Shown here: one piece after another, positions 1-25,860 of the stretch
Layout: the number at the start of each line of letters is the position of its first letter
How positions within the stretch are numbered: position 1 is the first letter of the stretch
NCBI GenBank assembly: GCA_945859605.1
Contig: OX243811.1
Span: 30,841,453-30,905,452 of the forward strand
Length of the DNA stretch: 64,000 nucleotides
DNA from: Lumbricus rubellus
Taxonomy: Eukaryota > Annelida > Clitellata > Crassiclitellata > Lumbricidae
Reading direction: 5' to 3'
The notes under the pieces: model-generated
The model's database searches: none
What the model was told of the DNA's origin: nothing
Seen by the model: the letters and a program-made list of their open reading frames with translations, nothing else
Position numbers and translations under genes: made by a program

Positions 1-179
1 AAGGTTCCCTAAAGTTGTTTTGAAAATAGTTTGTGTCGTTACAAATGCAACTTTTCACAGTGTGTAATATTTAAATAGCCAAGTTTATTTCATGGTCGTT
101 GGCTTCTGATGTTGAATTTCATTTCTGTTCATCATGTTACAGTGGCTTAACTTATTATTTTCTGTTTCTTTTGATGCAG

Positions 180-2700
180 ATCTTCAGAAACTTGATTACT
201 CGGCGCTTCTGTTGTCGATGATCTTTTCGACGGGCGAAGCTCTACCGCTCCAATATTATGGTGAGGCAGTTCTCTTTTCTCTCTAAGTAAGTCAGATTTG
301 GACAGTGGACATGGCTTTTGGTTGACCTGTAAACACAGAATCTGAACATTCTGTTTACAGATTTCAGTGCAACTGATGACGTTAGTGATTCATTGATGAG
401 CTCTGAGCTCTGTCATTGTTGAGAGCAGTTTCCAAGTTGCTCTTTTCGTATTTGGACTTCAGATGAGTTCCTCAATTCTAGAATAGCAGAATGTTATAAA
501 ATTAAATGGACAAATTACTTTTTTTGTTTGATGTTACATTTCCATACTTGTTTTTAAACTGTGAAATATATGTTAAGATATGCTTATTTTAAAAATACAG
601 ATTTGATATTATCCAATTTAAATAATTTGTACTTATGAGTTTTGACACAATATAGCTCGTATTGGGACCTATTAATTTAAGATACAGATTTGTCTTATTT
701 TGCTTTAGATACTTTGTATTTATGAATATTGACGTATGGCATTTTTTTCAGTTCACCTGAACGTCAACTTTGTCAACTTCCTTCTCGAACAAATAGAAAG
801 TCCGGATCAAGACGCTGAATTTGAACAGATCGTCGATGGTTTTGTGCGTCTGATTCTTGCCTTTAACTTACACTTTGAATTGCCAGACGAAAATTTCGTC
901 ATGAAGGCATTTGCTGCTCGTGGAACTGCAAAGAATTTCACTGAGAAGCTACTGCTTATGTTCAACCGAGAAGGTAGAACCCTTTTAAAATGTCTCTTCA
1001 AATGTCTATTGTCTGTGTTGTCATGATTATTCATGCATTGGCTTTTCAATCATGACATACTGTGATGTTTTTGACCTTCTGATTTGCCCTTCCTTGTCCC
1101 TGTTTGGTTAAGTTATTATTATTATAATTATTATTTTTATTATATTAATAGTAATAATGGTATTGCTGTTATTATTATTGTTGTTGTTATTATTATTATT
1201 ATTATTATTATTGAGTTTTTATGTAGCGCGCCTTCAAGGTAATCTACTCAGAAGCACTGCACTGACAGTTCAACAACGGCTAAATAAGGCAGATTTTAAG
1301 CGAGAAACGATCATACTGGTGTGACCTCTATTCTCAAGGCGGAGTGCTACAGGGAACCCATTCTAGATTGTAGTCAGGTGTAACTATGTTAAGTGTAACT
1401 ATGGTTTATAATCATTATCTATCGATTGCATGTCTGGAGTAGAGATTGAATTTTGTCAAACATTAATTTTGATTTCCATTTTATAAGACGGGGAACTTTC
1501 ACTGACAAAACTTCAACATTGACTTGCAGAAGTTTTGATTCTATTGATTCTGTTTACTTTTAGATGATCCTGTGCATTTGTTCAGTTATTCGACTGACTG
1601 TCCAAATTCAGTGCTTAAGTTTCTGTCTGACCTGTACTCTCGTCGTGAGACGTCAAACCTCCTTTACACGAACGACGCCAAAGTTCTGATCGACATCATC
1701 GTGCGACAGCTGACGGATCTCTCACCTGGCGACAAGGTGTGTGACGAGTCTTTTTGTGGGGCGCGGTCGTGTAGTGGTGGCGTCTTTGCCTTGGAGCCGG
1801 AAGGTTCGAAGTTCGAATCCACCTCGCCCCGTAAGGACCTTGGGCAAGTCCTTCACTCACAATTGCTCAGCGCTTCGGCATGAAACTCCGCTGCAGTGTC
1901 CGCCCTGCATTCGGGAGCGCCTCTGAGTAGAGAGAGCTTGAAGGGGCGCTATAACAAGTGCACATAAAAACAAACAAACACACACTTTTTGATTCTCCAA
2001 TGTTTACACAGTAAACTTAAACCAGGACTTTATTTTGATGTGCATATGAAAGTGATGTTAGGTACATGATTTGGTTAAAGGTCTCGAGTCTTGGTTATCA
2101 TTTGAGACTAAATTTTATGATATTGGTGACATCAGTGCTTGACCTTGTAGCTTCTGGTCTTGCGTCGTGATACTTGGCATGCCGCACGAGTCTTTAAGGC
2201 CTTCCTGTGGGAGATGTGCTATTCAATGTCAATACACAAATGCAGTCATGGTGCAGATATTTGCGAGTGTTGGGACAGGAACTGAAGCTTACTACCTCGG
2301 AATAATTTGCCTGCTTTCCACCAGTTGCTAAAGACCTATTTTTTTAGCAGTGGCTGGGCTGGGAGCGCCTCTGAGAAGTCTTCTTGAAGGGGCACTATAT
2401 AAATTTATGAATGAATGAATGAATGACAGTGTCATTATGTGCTAAATGCTGCGTTAATCATTAGATTTGATGAATTCTAAAAGTTGTTTAATCTTTGAAC
2501 AGATGAGAACCGAGTATCTGTCGCTGATGCATCTACTACTGAAGAATTCTGACTACTCGGAGCACAAGCATCGCCACCCGGAGCTTCAGCGCTGCTTCCA
2601 ACGGATATCGCAAGACGACTCTAAAGACGCCGAAATGGACAAAGACATCGTGCGGCATATATGGAAGGAATTTCCGGACGATTTCTACAATTCTGTCTGA
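180..2700 (+). CDS. NCKIPSD: NCKIPSD/SPIN90-like protein, 3' part (four last exons)
   Basis: Exons 180-260, 752-973, 1564-1736 and 2503-2700 (stop TGA). Phases agree at every junction and each intron has AG/GT borders. The gene enters from the left, so the N-terminal SH3 and proline-rich parts are outside the window. The visible protein is the SPIN90/NCKIPSD leucine-rich C-terminal domain. Recognisable stretches are NSVLKFLSDLYSRRET, VLIDIIVRQLTDLSPGDK and EYLSLMHLLLK, which closely match vertebrate NCKIPSD, and the usual short tail after KEFPDDF. Family knowledge: SPIN90/Dip1 binds Nck and activates the Arp2/3 complex to start linear actin filaments, acting in cytoplasm and cortex. Introns hold a tRNA-derived SINE (1757-1985), a LINE tail and a reversed SINE-like copy. 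The identification rests on recognition of the C-terminal domain only. Confidence 0.9.
1109..1390 (-). repeat. (TTA)n tract and reversed SINE-like element
   Basis: A TTA-rich microsatellite (about 1109-1213) runs into a sequence starting GTAGCGCGCCTTCAAGG with TACTCAGAAGCACTGC. This is the reverse complement of the shared SINE/LINE tail of this genome. It continues to about 1390. The same reversed arrangement recurs near 10020, 44365 and 59884. It lies in an intron of NCKIPSD. Confidence 0.5.
1757..1985 (+). mobile_element. tRNA-derived SINE, copy 1
   Basis: A tRNA-like head with an A-box-like GTGTAGTGG and a B-box-like GGTTCGAA is followed by a body with AATTGCTCAGC and a tail GGGAGCGCCTCTGAG, then GGGGCGCTATAACAAGTG and an A-rich end. 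Two further copies lie at 24926 and 25634. The tail segment is the same as the 3' end of the CR1/L2-like LINE in this window. Confidence 0.8.
2150..2430 (+). mobile_element. CR1/L2-like LINE 3' fragment
   Basis: A degenerate piece ends in CTGGGAGCGCCTCTGAG, then GGGGCACTATATAAATTTATG and an (AATG)n tail. The codons just before the tail resemble the LINE ORF2 C terminus seen intact at about 35840-35880. It sits in the last NCKIPSD intron. The 5' limit is approximate. Confidence 0.6.
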
Positions 2701-3510
2701 CGAGTTAATAAAAGTTGTGGTTCTGTTTAAGAGTACTTATGCATACAATTAGCAGGCATGTTAGTTTGCAGTTATGTGTCATTTGTGTGTAATGCAATTT
2801 GTTGAGCGTCAATTGTAAGTATTTCTGTTTATTGTTTCTTCCAACTCTCCTTGAAAAGGTGCACAGGGGCTGAATGTTTTATAATCTGACGGCCTTTTGC
2901 CTACGTATCTGTATAAAATCCTCGTCTCATTGTGTGCAATAGATTATTTATTTTCAGCGAGACGATACAGTCAAAACAGTTTGAGGAATAACGAGAAAGT
3001 TTTTAATATGCATTGAAATTATGTGTTTCTTTTCACTGAATTTTTCGATTTTCTGTTGAATTAGGTCTATCGAGTTGTAGAATCACGTGAAGATTATAAT
3101 CTAGTTGTTGTTTAGTTTCTGGTGAGTTAAGAGTCCAGCCAGATATTATGTTTGCATGGATGTAGGTCGCATTGTATTACTATTATGAATTCTCAAAAGC
3201 TATTTTGCATCTGTGTAAACCACATCAACACACTTTGTAGTCTCATCTTTGATTGTTAAAATACAAAGGAGTTTAAGCATATTTTGATGGTTACCCAGAA
3301 CTTCAATCCAGAAATAGACAGCAACTAAATATTCAACATCATCTGTGTTTCTTGAACAAAATTACTTTTACCTTGCTCTTACAATATGATCCTCTGCTTT
3401 GTAACAAAGAGAAGAATTCTTTTGTTTTGCTATGTCAGGCAACATTCTATGAGAACCAGAGTGATTATTATAAGTTATAACCAAGTACATTTTATAACAA
3501 ACTTTGAAAA

Positions 3511-3660
3511 AATAAACCGATTTTGTCTAATTTTAATATAAAAGATCAGTATACAACAGTATTACAACTTTTTGGCAAGTCATCTGAACTTAGCAAGGTT
3601 TCCCTGTTAATTGTTTCAATATTGTTTAATAAAATTTAATAACATTGTTTGAAAAATAAA
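3511..3660 (+). promoter_or_regulatory. Candidate NCKIPSD poly(A) signals
   Basis: AATAAA hexamers occur at 3511-3516, 3628-3633 and 3655-3660, giving a 3' UTR of about 0.8-1 kb. An AATAAA at 2707 lies only 7 nt after the stop codon and is too close to be the main signal. Confidence 0.45.
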
Positions 3661-3713
3661 GGGTTATAAATGTGATACTTTGTGAAAGTACTCAGTTATT
3701 CAGTAAGGTGCAA

Positions 3714-3719
3714 TTTATT
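3714..3719 (-). promoter_or_regulatory. Candidate poly(A) signal of the receptor phosphatase gene
   Basis: TTTATT on the + strand is AATAAA on the - strand, 243 bp past the stop codon at 3962. It lies about 55 bp from the last candidate NCKIPSD signal, so the two convergent genes end almost back to back. Confidence 0.45.
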
Positions 3720-3961
3720 TACATACAGAGGAGGAATCTTTAACAACACATTCAGGCCGGACTTGCCAATGGAACAGAAATTATCTCTTGTATTCATTTC
3801 TGTTTACATGTTCCGGCAGCCTACTTCCGATAGCCAGACACAGAATGATTTATAACAGATGGTAGTTCCCCTCCAAAGAATTCGATATCCAAATACACTG
3901 TAAATAGTTGAACAATGAAATGGCCTTCGTTGTTTCCCAGAATTTACAAAGTACGTATTGC

Positions 3962-17351
<13,390 letters not shown>

Positions 17352-18355
17352 TTGTAGGCCTACCCCACACATGAGCTCCAGACCTCAACAAATGGCCTAT
17401 CAAACAAAATAGGCCTAAATGTCCTCAAACTCTATCGCTTGCTCAACATTAGAATATCCGCTACAGCACTGAACAAATGTTCAGATAAATTCGCTGTGTG
17501 AAACATCTTTACCGAAAACAAACGCTAAATGCGTGGATACTGGATAGGTTAGGCGTAGGCTAGGCCTAGGCCTATTCGAATAGACATTAATCTGGTCGCT
17601 GGGAACGCCGTTTGATTCCAAAGACAAGTCGAGGCTTGCTTCGAACCGTCAGGTCGGTTGTCTTGCGCCACTGAACACGGACCAACTCGATATAATCTCG
17701 TATCGACTCTGCTGCTGCCAGTATACATGTATGTGATGCGTGCTTTTGTTCAATCAACAGTGACGCGCTTGCGGTGTCTGGTAACCGCAGACACAAACGC
17801 GGCCAGGACGACGGTTAAACGGTTTCATTCTGTTTCCTTGTGCAACCTCCTCGCTGTATACCTCCTTCAATATACCCAATAGATCTACTTCTTTGTTTAA
17901 TATCATTCTTAGCATATATATACACGGTATATTGTATAGGCCTATGAATTATGTGACGTGCCTATAATATAATATTATAGGTCTATTCTCGCCTCGCATA
18001 TCTAGGCCTATAACCCTGTAGATTGGTCTTTCTCTGAATTAAATCGCTACTGGACAAGAGCTGGTGCTTTGCACAAGTGCTTATGATAAAGAACAACTGC
18101 TCTACAGAAGTGAACAGAAGTGATAGGTGCTCAAGCTTATAGCAAGCCTTATATGCCTACAATTGACTGCGTATATAGGCCTAGGCTTACGCTTACTCTG
18201 TGTTTTGGTGCTTGAGCACCCCCAAATTAATAATGTAGGCTAACAGTGAAAAATGAATTTACTAACACACAAAGTAAGAACTAAGGTAATTCAATTTTGA
18301 AGCTATTTGAAATTTTACAATAGATTATAACGACGATGATGACCGAATCATTATG

Positions 18356-18408
18356 ACGATGATGATGATGATGACGATGATGAAAATGATGATGATGATG
18401 ATGAAAAC

Positions 18409-18460
<52 letters not shown>
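18356..18460. repeat. (GAT)n microsatellite
   Basis: Imperfect at its left end (GAC, GAA units), then pure GAT units. It shows up as a poly-Ser frame on the - strand. Confidence 0.85.
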
Positions 18461-19679
18461 TGGAAGGCTGAAGCTGCCCTTTAGTCAGTTGATTCGGTTT
18501 CTTGTCGGCTTGCTCATGATCGAGTAAGCACCCTCCAACACACAATCCTGGCTACGGCCTTGAGGTAATTAAGGCGTGTTACCTGCAGCCTATAGGCCCT
18601 GATTAATGTATTTCCTCGTCACCAGCTTAATTCCCACTGACAGTCGGCAGTCTGCACCGTATGTCTTCGCCAAACTGTTATAGGCCTATCAAAGTTGGGT
18701 GTACCGTGTAGATCGAACAAACGGAGTCGAATGATCGAATAATTTTTCTGCTCTTATAGACTTGACATATAATACTCAGACCTCGATCCGGTGAAGCCTG
18801 GCGTGCAGTCCATCGAGTAGCACAAAACCGGATAACGCGAGTCGATCCTGCATTATAGGACACTGCAGTGTCTGTAATTCCAGACATCAGGTTTTTTTAA
18901 CGTGTAGGCCTAGTTGTACACAAAATGTGAAGTTCTAACTGGATTTGTGCAGCTGTAGAAGCACTTCCTGGCAGTTAAAGCTAGCACAAAATGGTCATTG
19001 CCCTCCGATTGAAAGTAATTTACTATAGATGCTGGGAGGGAAAAGGAGTTGTGCAGTTCTAAAAATTTCTTTAAAACAGCCCTGCCAGACATCACTTCAA
19101 AGCGTGTAGGTCTACACGTCTATCAGACATCACGTGTGAAGGATCAGACTATAAAGAGAGACCTCAAATCAATCGATCGCACAGATTCAATGCCCGTTTC
19201 ATCGATAGATCGATCGTTACTTTCCAGTCTAAACACACGGAACGGATTTCATGTCCACTCATCAATTTATTCGCTTCCGGTCCGAGTCGATAAAAATATT
19301 TCTTTATGCTGCACCCGCCTCCGTCGTCGTCTTTAGAAATCGCCGCTTCAGTGCCGAAAACATCACATTTAAATCTGTCCGCAGCCACTCGAAGCAATCA
19401 ATCAATCGATTGATCGAAAGCATTATGTACTATAATAGGCCTAGGATTATTCGAGGCCTATAAAAGGCCTACGCAGTGTACGCACGTCATTTGGTTCGAT
19501 CGCGACTGCCATCAAATACGTCTTCGCTCTCGATCGTTGCCTATTTATAGACTTTAATTCCTTCTGATCGATTCAGCTGATCGCTTGGCCTAGATCACCC
19601 AGCTTCACCAGCTTTACCGTCGGAATTCGGCGGCCTACTGCATGGGAAAACTTGCTTATAGGCCTAAGGAATGAGAGGA

Positions 19680-20150
19680 ACCCGGAACGACTATGGTCAT
19701 CCATCTCTCATGATCTCTGGCCTTTGGGAAGCTCTTCTTGACCGCCAGAGGACCACTCCTTCTCAGCCAGTCAGTCGGCTGAGAGCAATTCGACGCCCGT
19801 CTCCTCATCAGTCTTTACTTCACCTACCCTTGAAGCGATCACTGTAATTCTCTCTTGGTTGGTCTTCCCAAAGTTCGTCTCTTTCTCCTCTCTGCAGTCT
19901 GTTCTAAATGCTTCGGTCAGATCAATAGTCCGACTTCTCGATCGATTCCCACATATGTGACATGTCTATCTGCGTTTTTGTTTGACCACCTTCATTGGCT
20001 TCTCTTATTGCTTGCGTTCAACTCAAAGTTTTCACGTTAATCTACAGGTCATATTGAGGCCGAGCTCCAAGTATCAACGTGACCTCATCCGCCTGCTAAC
20101 CTCAGTCACTTTTTCCCACCCGCTACGCTCACTTGGGTTGCAGGACATTA
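19680..20150 (+). mobile_element. CR1/L2-like LINE fragment (RT thumb region)
   Basis: Broken frames give GLPKVRL and, after frameshifts, pieces like the region GLPKIRLSPIQSVLN of the longer LINE at 35430. Both ends are unclear and no open frame survives. Confidence 0.5.
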
Positions 20151-20262
20151 TCTCCCCAACCCCCGGAAACAAAAACGCCCCAGATTCTGCGTGGGACAAA
20201 ATCCCCTTGAGCAGTGCAATTAGTTTATATCTTCATTAAATTGATAGTTTCATTATCCTACA

Positions 20263-20385
<123 letters not shown>

Positions 20386-22639
20386 GTAATTTATATATCC
20401 TGGTTGTGTTGGTGTTGCAACCTGTTAATGTCGCCACGGTTAATTAAGACCTGCTACTTCCATTCAGATGCTAGTGCCATTCAGTTACTCATTTCTAACG
20501 CAAGATTGAAAACCTTCAATTAAAATTTAACTGGCAAGGTCTTCTCAATAACATGGTGCATTGGTGCAAGGCGTTTGGTTTAGATTAAAATGGAAATTTT
20601 TTTCTCAAAGATACAAGACTCGGTGTTTACAGCAGAATTCAAAACTGGAATAAAAATCACAACCTTATAAGTTATAATTTAAAATGACAAGTGGCAGAGA
20701 ATCAAAATCCTAATATTTGTAAAGAACATCTCCTAAAAATAATAGAGTATAACCCAGGGGCGCAACCAGAAAATTTTCCTGGGGGGTGCTCAGAATTTTT
20801 ATTGTAAACGCCGAAGATGCAAAGCAGCGAGTACCGAGGGTAGGCCTACGAGGCCAATACTGACTAGGGGGCCTGGGGGAGCGTCGTAAGCTTTCCCCCA
20901 GCGGGGTCTGGGGCGCAGCCCCAGAAACCAACGTATTTTTTAAAAACTTTTGACATCAGCTAGAGCGCGTTTCAGGCTCTTGTTTGACAGCTGTAGGCCT
21001 ATCTATAGGCAAGCTAGTCATGAACACTTCTGAAAAGCACGGTTTAGGACTTCAAAAATGCCCTTTTCGATTTGTTTAGATATGACAAATGTCTTGGCGG
21101 AATTAATAACAAGTGTTTACTCTAGCCCCTCCGCCCCCCCCCCCAATAACCAGTGTTTTATCAAGTCCCTTCTGTGGGAATCGAGGTTTTTTTTCTAGTG
21201 AAAATCGAGCATCCGACAAAATATCTCCACAGCACGTGGCGCTGAGAGGGCAGTAGCTTTGGGAGGTGATGTGCCCCTTCACATCAGAAAGTTTCTAATT
21301 TCCACACTGCAATGGCAGCATTTTAAGCTGTCGTCTAAAGCAAAAATTGCTATATATACTATTTTTCAGTGCTGATAGGAGTGGTTTAATCTTCAACGAA
21401 TATGCTCACAATTATATTTTAAAAAAATTGAGTTTCCACGTTTATTATGCTACCATTTTAAGATGTCAACTTAGCAAAATAGCTCTATTAATTCAGTGCT
21501 GATAAAAAAAGAGTGATTTCAGATTTCAACATAGGCCTAGCAGGGAAAGGGGTTTGAGTAAGGGGATGGACTTCTTCCTCAGCACAGAATTTTTATTTCC
21601 ACACTGCAGTAGTATCATTTTAGGCCGTCATTTTAACGAAATTTAACATATCATTGCTGAAAGACATGGTGTAAGACTTCAATGCCACTCTCCATTGCTT
21701 AATTTTTTAATTTCCATACTTTAATGGTAGGCCTTTAAGCTGTCATCTTAATACAATTGCTCATTTTCAATGCTGATAGTCATAGATTTTATAAATTTTA
21801 AATTTAGCCTACTTTAAAATTTTAGAGCGTTGCCTCGCAATTACTTAAAATTTTGTGATTTGCACAATGCACAGTGCACCGTGACTTTTAAAGCTGTCAT
21901 TTTTACAAACAAACTCATGATTTTAGTGCTCAGTGACGTTATAATTATAAGATTTCAATTAATGCCCCTTCCATCGTAGAAGAATTTTTATTTACACATG
22001 CTGTAATGACAGCATTTTAGCTTGTTGTCGTAACAAAATTGTTCATTATGGATAAACAGTGGATTACACTGCAGAAATTTATAATAATATTTATGAAATA
22101 TTTATGACATATTGGGGATATAAGTATCTCCGCCCCCTTACCACAAACTTTGGGGGTTTAAAACTTCAGAAGTTCAGACTGTTGCGACTGTTGCCTCACA
22201 GGTTACTTAGGCTACTTCTTCCCTATCGCCCTAAATATCCGCCATGACAGTAAGTTGTGCACATTATAATTTAGGCCTAGTTACCCTAGTATGAAATAAG
22301 ATCATGGTAGGCCTATTATATGGCAGTTTATGTAATTCAATCTAATAAACAGCAACTAAAAACTACTATCATTTTGTCAAATATTCTGGGTGAAAAATCA
22401 TTTCTGGACGCTTTCGCCGCAGAAAATGTCTAGATCAAACATAGCTGACTTTATATATTTGAAGGAAAACAATAACTATAGGCTCAAATAAAATAGCACA
22501 CACGGTACTATCAATTAAGTCGTAACATATCTATACTAATAAAGAAGAAACTATGTGTGTCTGTGTGTCTGTGTGTCTGTTTGACCGGAATGCATTTCCA
22601 CAGTTTTCGAGCTTTTCACTCCAAACCTTCACTAATGTT

Positions 22640-23990
22640 TCCGTCTGGGCATGAGACGCAAAGTTGGGGGGTTTGCGAATCTCCCCCACCAGGGGGGCCA
22701 AAATGGGGGGTGAAACCCCCCAAATTTTTTCCCATAAAATGCAGGTATTGATCTCAAAATTTGCACCTAGACAGAGGGCCATCGGAACCATCCAGTGGAG
22801 TGGTTGGCAAATCTCCCCCACCGTGGCCCCAACCTTTTGCAATATCGATTCCGTCACCTTAGTTTCACAGCTATTCATCTGAAACGTTGCAGCTAGACCG
22901 AATGCAACCAGGCTGACCTCGCCCCCACCCAACACGCACCTCACCCCGCAGGGGCCGGGTGGGCAGGGTATTATTGGGGGAGGGGAGAAAAAATTTGTCA
23001 CCCCAATTTTTTCCCCGGTAACATACAGGTATTGGTTTCAAACTTTGCACCAGGACAGAGGGCCATCAGAACCACCCAGTGGAGGGGTTGACGAATCTTC
23101 CCCACCATGGGGGCCACGGTGGGGGTGAAAACAAAATATTTTGCCAAATCTATTCCGTCGCCATAGTTTCACATATATTCACCTGAAACGTTGCAGTTAG
23201 ACCGAATGCTACCGGGCTCACCTCGCCCCTACCCAACACGCACCACGCCCCGCAGGGGCCCGGGGGGGCAGGGTATTATTGGGGGCGAGAAAAAATTTTA
23301 ACCCCAAATCTTTCCCCGGTAACATACAGGTTTTGGTTTCAAATTTTGCACATGGACAGAGGGCCATCAGAACCACCAAATGGAGAGGTTGACGCATCCT
23401 ACCCACCTTGGGGGCCACGGTGGGTGCAAATTTTTTTTGGCAAAATCTATTCCGTCGCCATAGTTTCACATATATTCACCTGAAACGTTGCAGGTAGACC
23501 GAATGCTACCGGGCTCACCTCGCCCCTACCCAACACGCACCACGCCCCGCAGGGGCCCGGTGGGGCAGGGTATTATTGGGGGGGGAGAAATTTTTTTAAC
23601 CCCAAATCTTTCCCCGGTAACATACAGGTTTTGGTTTCAAACTTTGCACATGGACAGAGGGCCATCAGAACCAACCAGTGGAGGGGTTGACGAATCTCCA
23701 ACACCATGAGGGCCACGGTGGGGGGGCGAAAACAAAATATTTTGCAAAATCTATTCCGTCGCCATAGTTTCAGAGCTATTCACCTGAAACGTTGCAGTTA
23801 GACCGAATTCTACCGGGCTCACCTCGCCCCACCAAACGCACATCTCACCCGGCAGGGGCCGGGTGGAGGCAGGGTATTATTGGAGGAGGGAAAGACATTT
23901 TTTCGATAAAATGCAGCTGTTGATCTGAAACCGTACCTAAACAGAGAGCGATCAGATCCACCTGGTGAAGGGGTTGGCGAATCTCTACCA
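22640..23990 (+). repeat. About five tandem ~295-bp units inside the Helitron
   Basis: The landmark GGGCCATC(A/G)GAACCA recurs near 22777, 23059, 23361, 23658 and (degenerate) 23946. Units also share GTAACATACAGGT, CACCTGAAACGTTGCAG and TCCGTCGCCATAGTTTCA. The outer units are the most diverged. Confidence 0.8.
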
Positions 23991-24119
23991 CCATGGGGGG
24001 GGGGGCAGAGTGGGGGGGGGGGAACAAACTCCTAATTTTCGCTGTTTCACCGGTATGGATTTCACAGTTTTCACCTTTTCACTCCAAACCTTCACGACTG
24101 TCGGTGTCGGCATGGGATA

Positions 24120-24490
24120 CCCGATCGAGGGGTGTAAGGGAGGGGTGGGGTGCGTGAGGTGGTGGGAAGAGGGGTGGCGGAGGGATAGAGGAGGGAGTTG
24201 GTGGTGGGCATGGGTCGGTGTGGGGAGGTGGGGTGGAGGGGTGGGTGGGAGGTCAGGCGGGGTAAGGACGGGTGAAGGGGTGGGTGGGGTGATGAGGGGA
24301 GGGGGTGGTGTGTGGAGGTGGAGTGGGATGGAAGGGTGGGTGGGAGGTGGGGTGGGGAGGGGTGGGGCTGGTGGATCGGTGGGTAGATGGTGGTGGGGGG
24401 GTGTAGTGAGGGGAGTGGAGAGGGGTGGAGGGGTGGGGTGGGCAGCGGGCGGTTGGGGAGCCGGCAGTGAGGGTGGAGAAGTAACGAATT
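24120..24490 (+). repeat. G-rich, C-poor low-complexity tract
   Basis: About 370 bp made almost only of G, T and A, with dozens of GGG runs (GGGGTGGGTGGGAGG-like), at the 3' side of the Helitron. The + strand could form many G-quadruplexes. Long reading frames here have no domain and are composition artefacts. Confidence 0.75.
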
Positions 24491-24925
24491 GGCCGGGAGC
24501 GGGGTGAATCATAAATTTCCCGGGCAACGCCGGGTACCCCTGCTAGTTATCAATAAATTGGTGAGACACTGTAATGTAAAGGCACAGGCGTATCGCTGTT
24601 AATGCTTATAATTGATCACTAGACAAATTCTCGAGACCAAAACAAACTCAGGTAGACCAGCTAAACACTGAAATCTAGTGCTTTATGAACCACGAATTTG
24701 ACTAAGATTACAATACAGAAAATTGAAGGAACTTGCTTGTTTGTGTACCGATAATCTGAAAGACTGAAATGCCGAAAGATCCCCTACCCCCCCCCCCCCC
24801 ACCCTCACCCACAAAAAACTCATCGGATTTGGAAAAATTGCGTGGGTCACCTTTTGAGCCCTGGGGGGTGCTCAAGCACCCCCCAGCACCCCCCTAGGTG
24901 CGCCACTGGTATAACCTCACATAAG

Positions 24926-25145
24926 TGGGGCACGCTGGTGTAGTGGGCATGTTCGTCGCCTTGCAGCCGAAGGGTTGCAGGTTCGAACCCACCTCAACTC
25001 GCCGCGTAGGGACTTTGGGCAAATCATTCATTCGCAATTGCTCAGCACTTCGGGGTGAAACTTCGATGCACTGTCAGCTCTGTATTCGGGAGTGCCTCTG
25101 AGTAGCGAGCTTGAAGGTGTGCTATAACAAGTGCAAATATAAATA
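24926..25145 (+). mobile_element. tRNA-derived SINE, copy 2
   Basis: Head TGGTGTAGTGGGCATG and B box AGGTTCGAACCC, body AATTGCTCAGCACTTCGG, tail GGGAGTGCCTCTGAGTAG and GCTATAACAAGTGCAAATA. It lies in duplication unit 1, just right of the hAT-like element. Confidence 0.8.
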
Positions 25146-25633
25146 TAAGTATTTACCCACCATCACATGCCCAAGATCAACATTTATATAACAACTGTAG
25201 ACACAAAGTTCTATAAAAAATGCGCAATTAAGTAAATAAGATTGTGCAATGGATCACCATTTTAATATTCATTCATAGATCACAGAAAACTTTCCATGAA
25301 GGTATTGTAAGGTACAGTCCATCATATATGTTGCATCCTGCATCATTTAGTATCTGAAATACTTAAATGTACCTCCCCCTGTCCACTGTCCAGCATACTT
25401 TAATTGGCAAGGTCTTCTCAATAATATGGTGCATTGGTGCAAGGGGTTTGATTTAGATTAAACTGAAAATTTTTTCTCAAAGATAGAAGACTCGGTGCTT
25501 ACAACAGAACTCAAAACTGGAATAAAAATCACAACCTTATAAGTTATAATTTAAAATGGCAAGTGGCAGAGAATCAAATCCTAATATTTGTAAAGAACAT
25601 CTCCAAAAAATAATAGAGTATAACCTCACATAA

Positions 25634-25860
25634 GTGGGGCACGGTGATGTAGTGGGCATGTTCATCGCCTTGCAGCCAAAGGGTTGGAGGTTCGAACCCA
25701 CCTCAACTCGCCGCCTAGGGACTTTGGGCAAATCCTTTATTCGCAATTGCTCAGCACTTCGGGGTGAAACTTCGATGCACTGTCCGCTCTGTATTCGGGA
25801 GTGCCTCTGAGTAGCGAGCTTGAAGGTGTGCTATAACAAGTGCAAATATAAATATAAGTA
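25634..25860 (+). mobile_element. tRNA-derived SINE, copy 3
   Basis: Nearly the same as the copy at 24926, present because the host segment was duplicated in tandem. Head GTGATGTAGTGGGCATG, B box AGGTTCGAACCC. Confidence 0.8.

Larger units (their letters stand above)
22530..24546 (+). mobile_element. Non-autonomous Helitron (2017 bp)
   Basis: The 5' end is TCTATACTAATAAAG, preceded by A. The 3' end has a hairpin CCCGGGCAACGCCGGGTAC and then CCCTGCTAG followed by T. This is the TC...CTAG Helitron signature inserted between A and T without target duplication. No Rep/helicase frame. It lies inside the hAT-like element 20755-24908, so it arrived later. Confidence 0.85.
20755..24908. mobile_element. 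hAT-like element (4154 bp) carrying a Helitron
   Basis: Ends CAGGGGCGCAACCAG and (reverse complement) CAGTGGCGCACCTAGG are imperfect inverted repeats. Both sides carry the 8-bp duplication GTATAACC (20747-20754, 24909-24916). The paralogous empty site near 25614 proves the insertion. Removing the nested Helitron leaves about 2.1 kb of AT-rich DNA with no transposase frame, so it is non-autonomous. Confidence 0.9.

Noticed and set aside
17587..17796. Open - strand frame upstream of the receptor phosphatase start, considered as an extra exon
   Set aside because: No domain and no convincing splice pair; exon 1 with a signal peptide already supplies the start.
23965..24527. 180-codon frames on both strands
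   Set aside because: G-rich low-complexity tract inside a Helitron; Gly/Val/Trp or Pro/His composition, no domain.
24926..25010. tRNA gene
   Set aside because: The A- and B-box-like head is joined to a SINE body and tail and is present in three copies; it is a tRNA-derived SINE.
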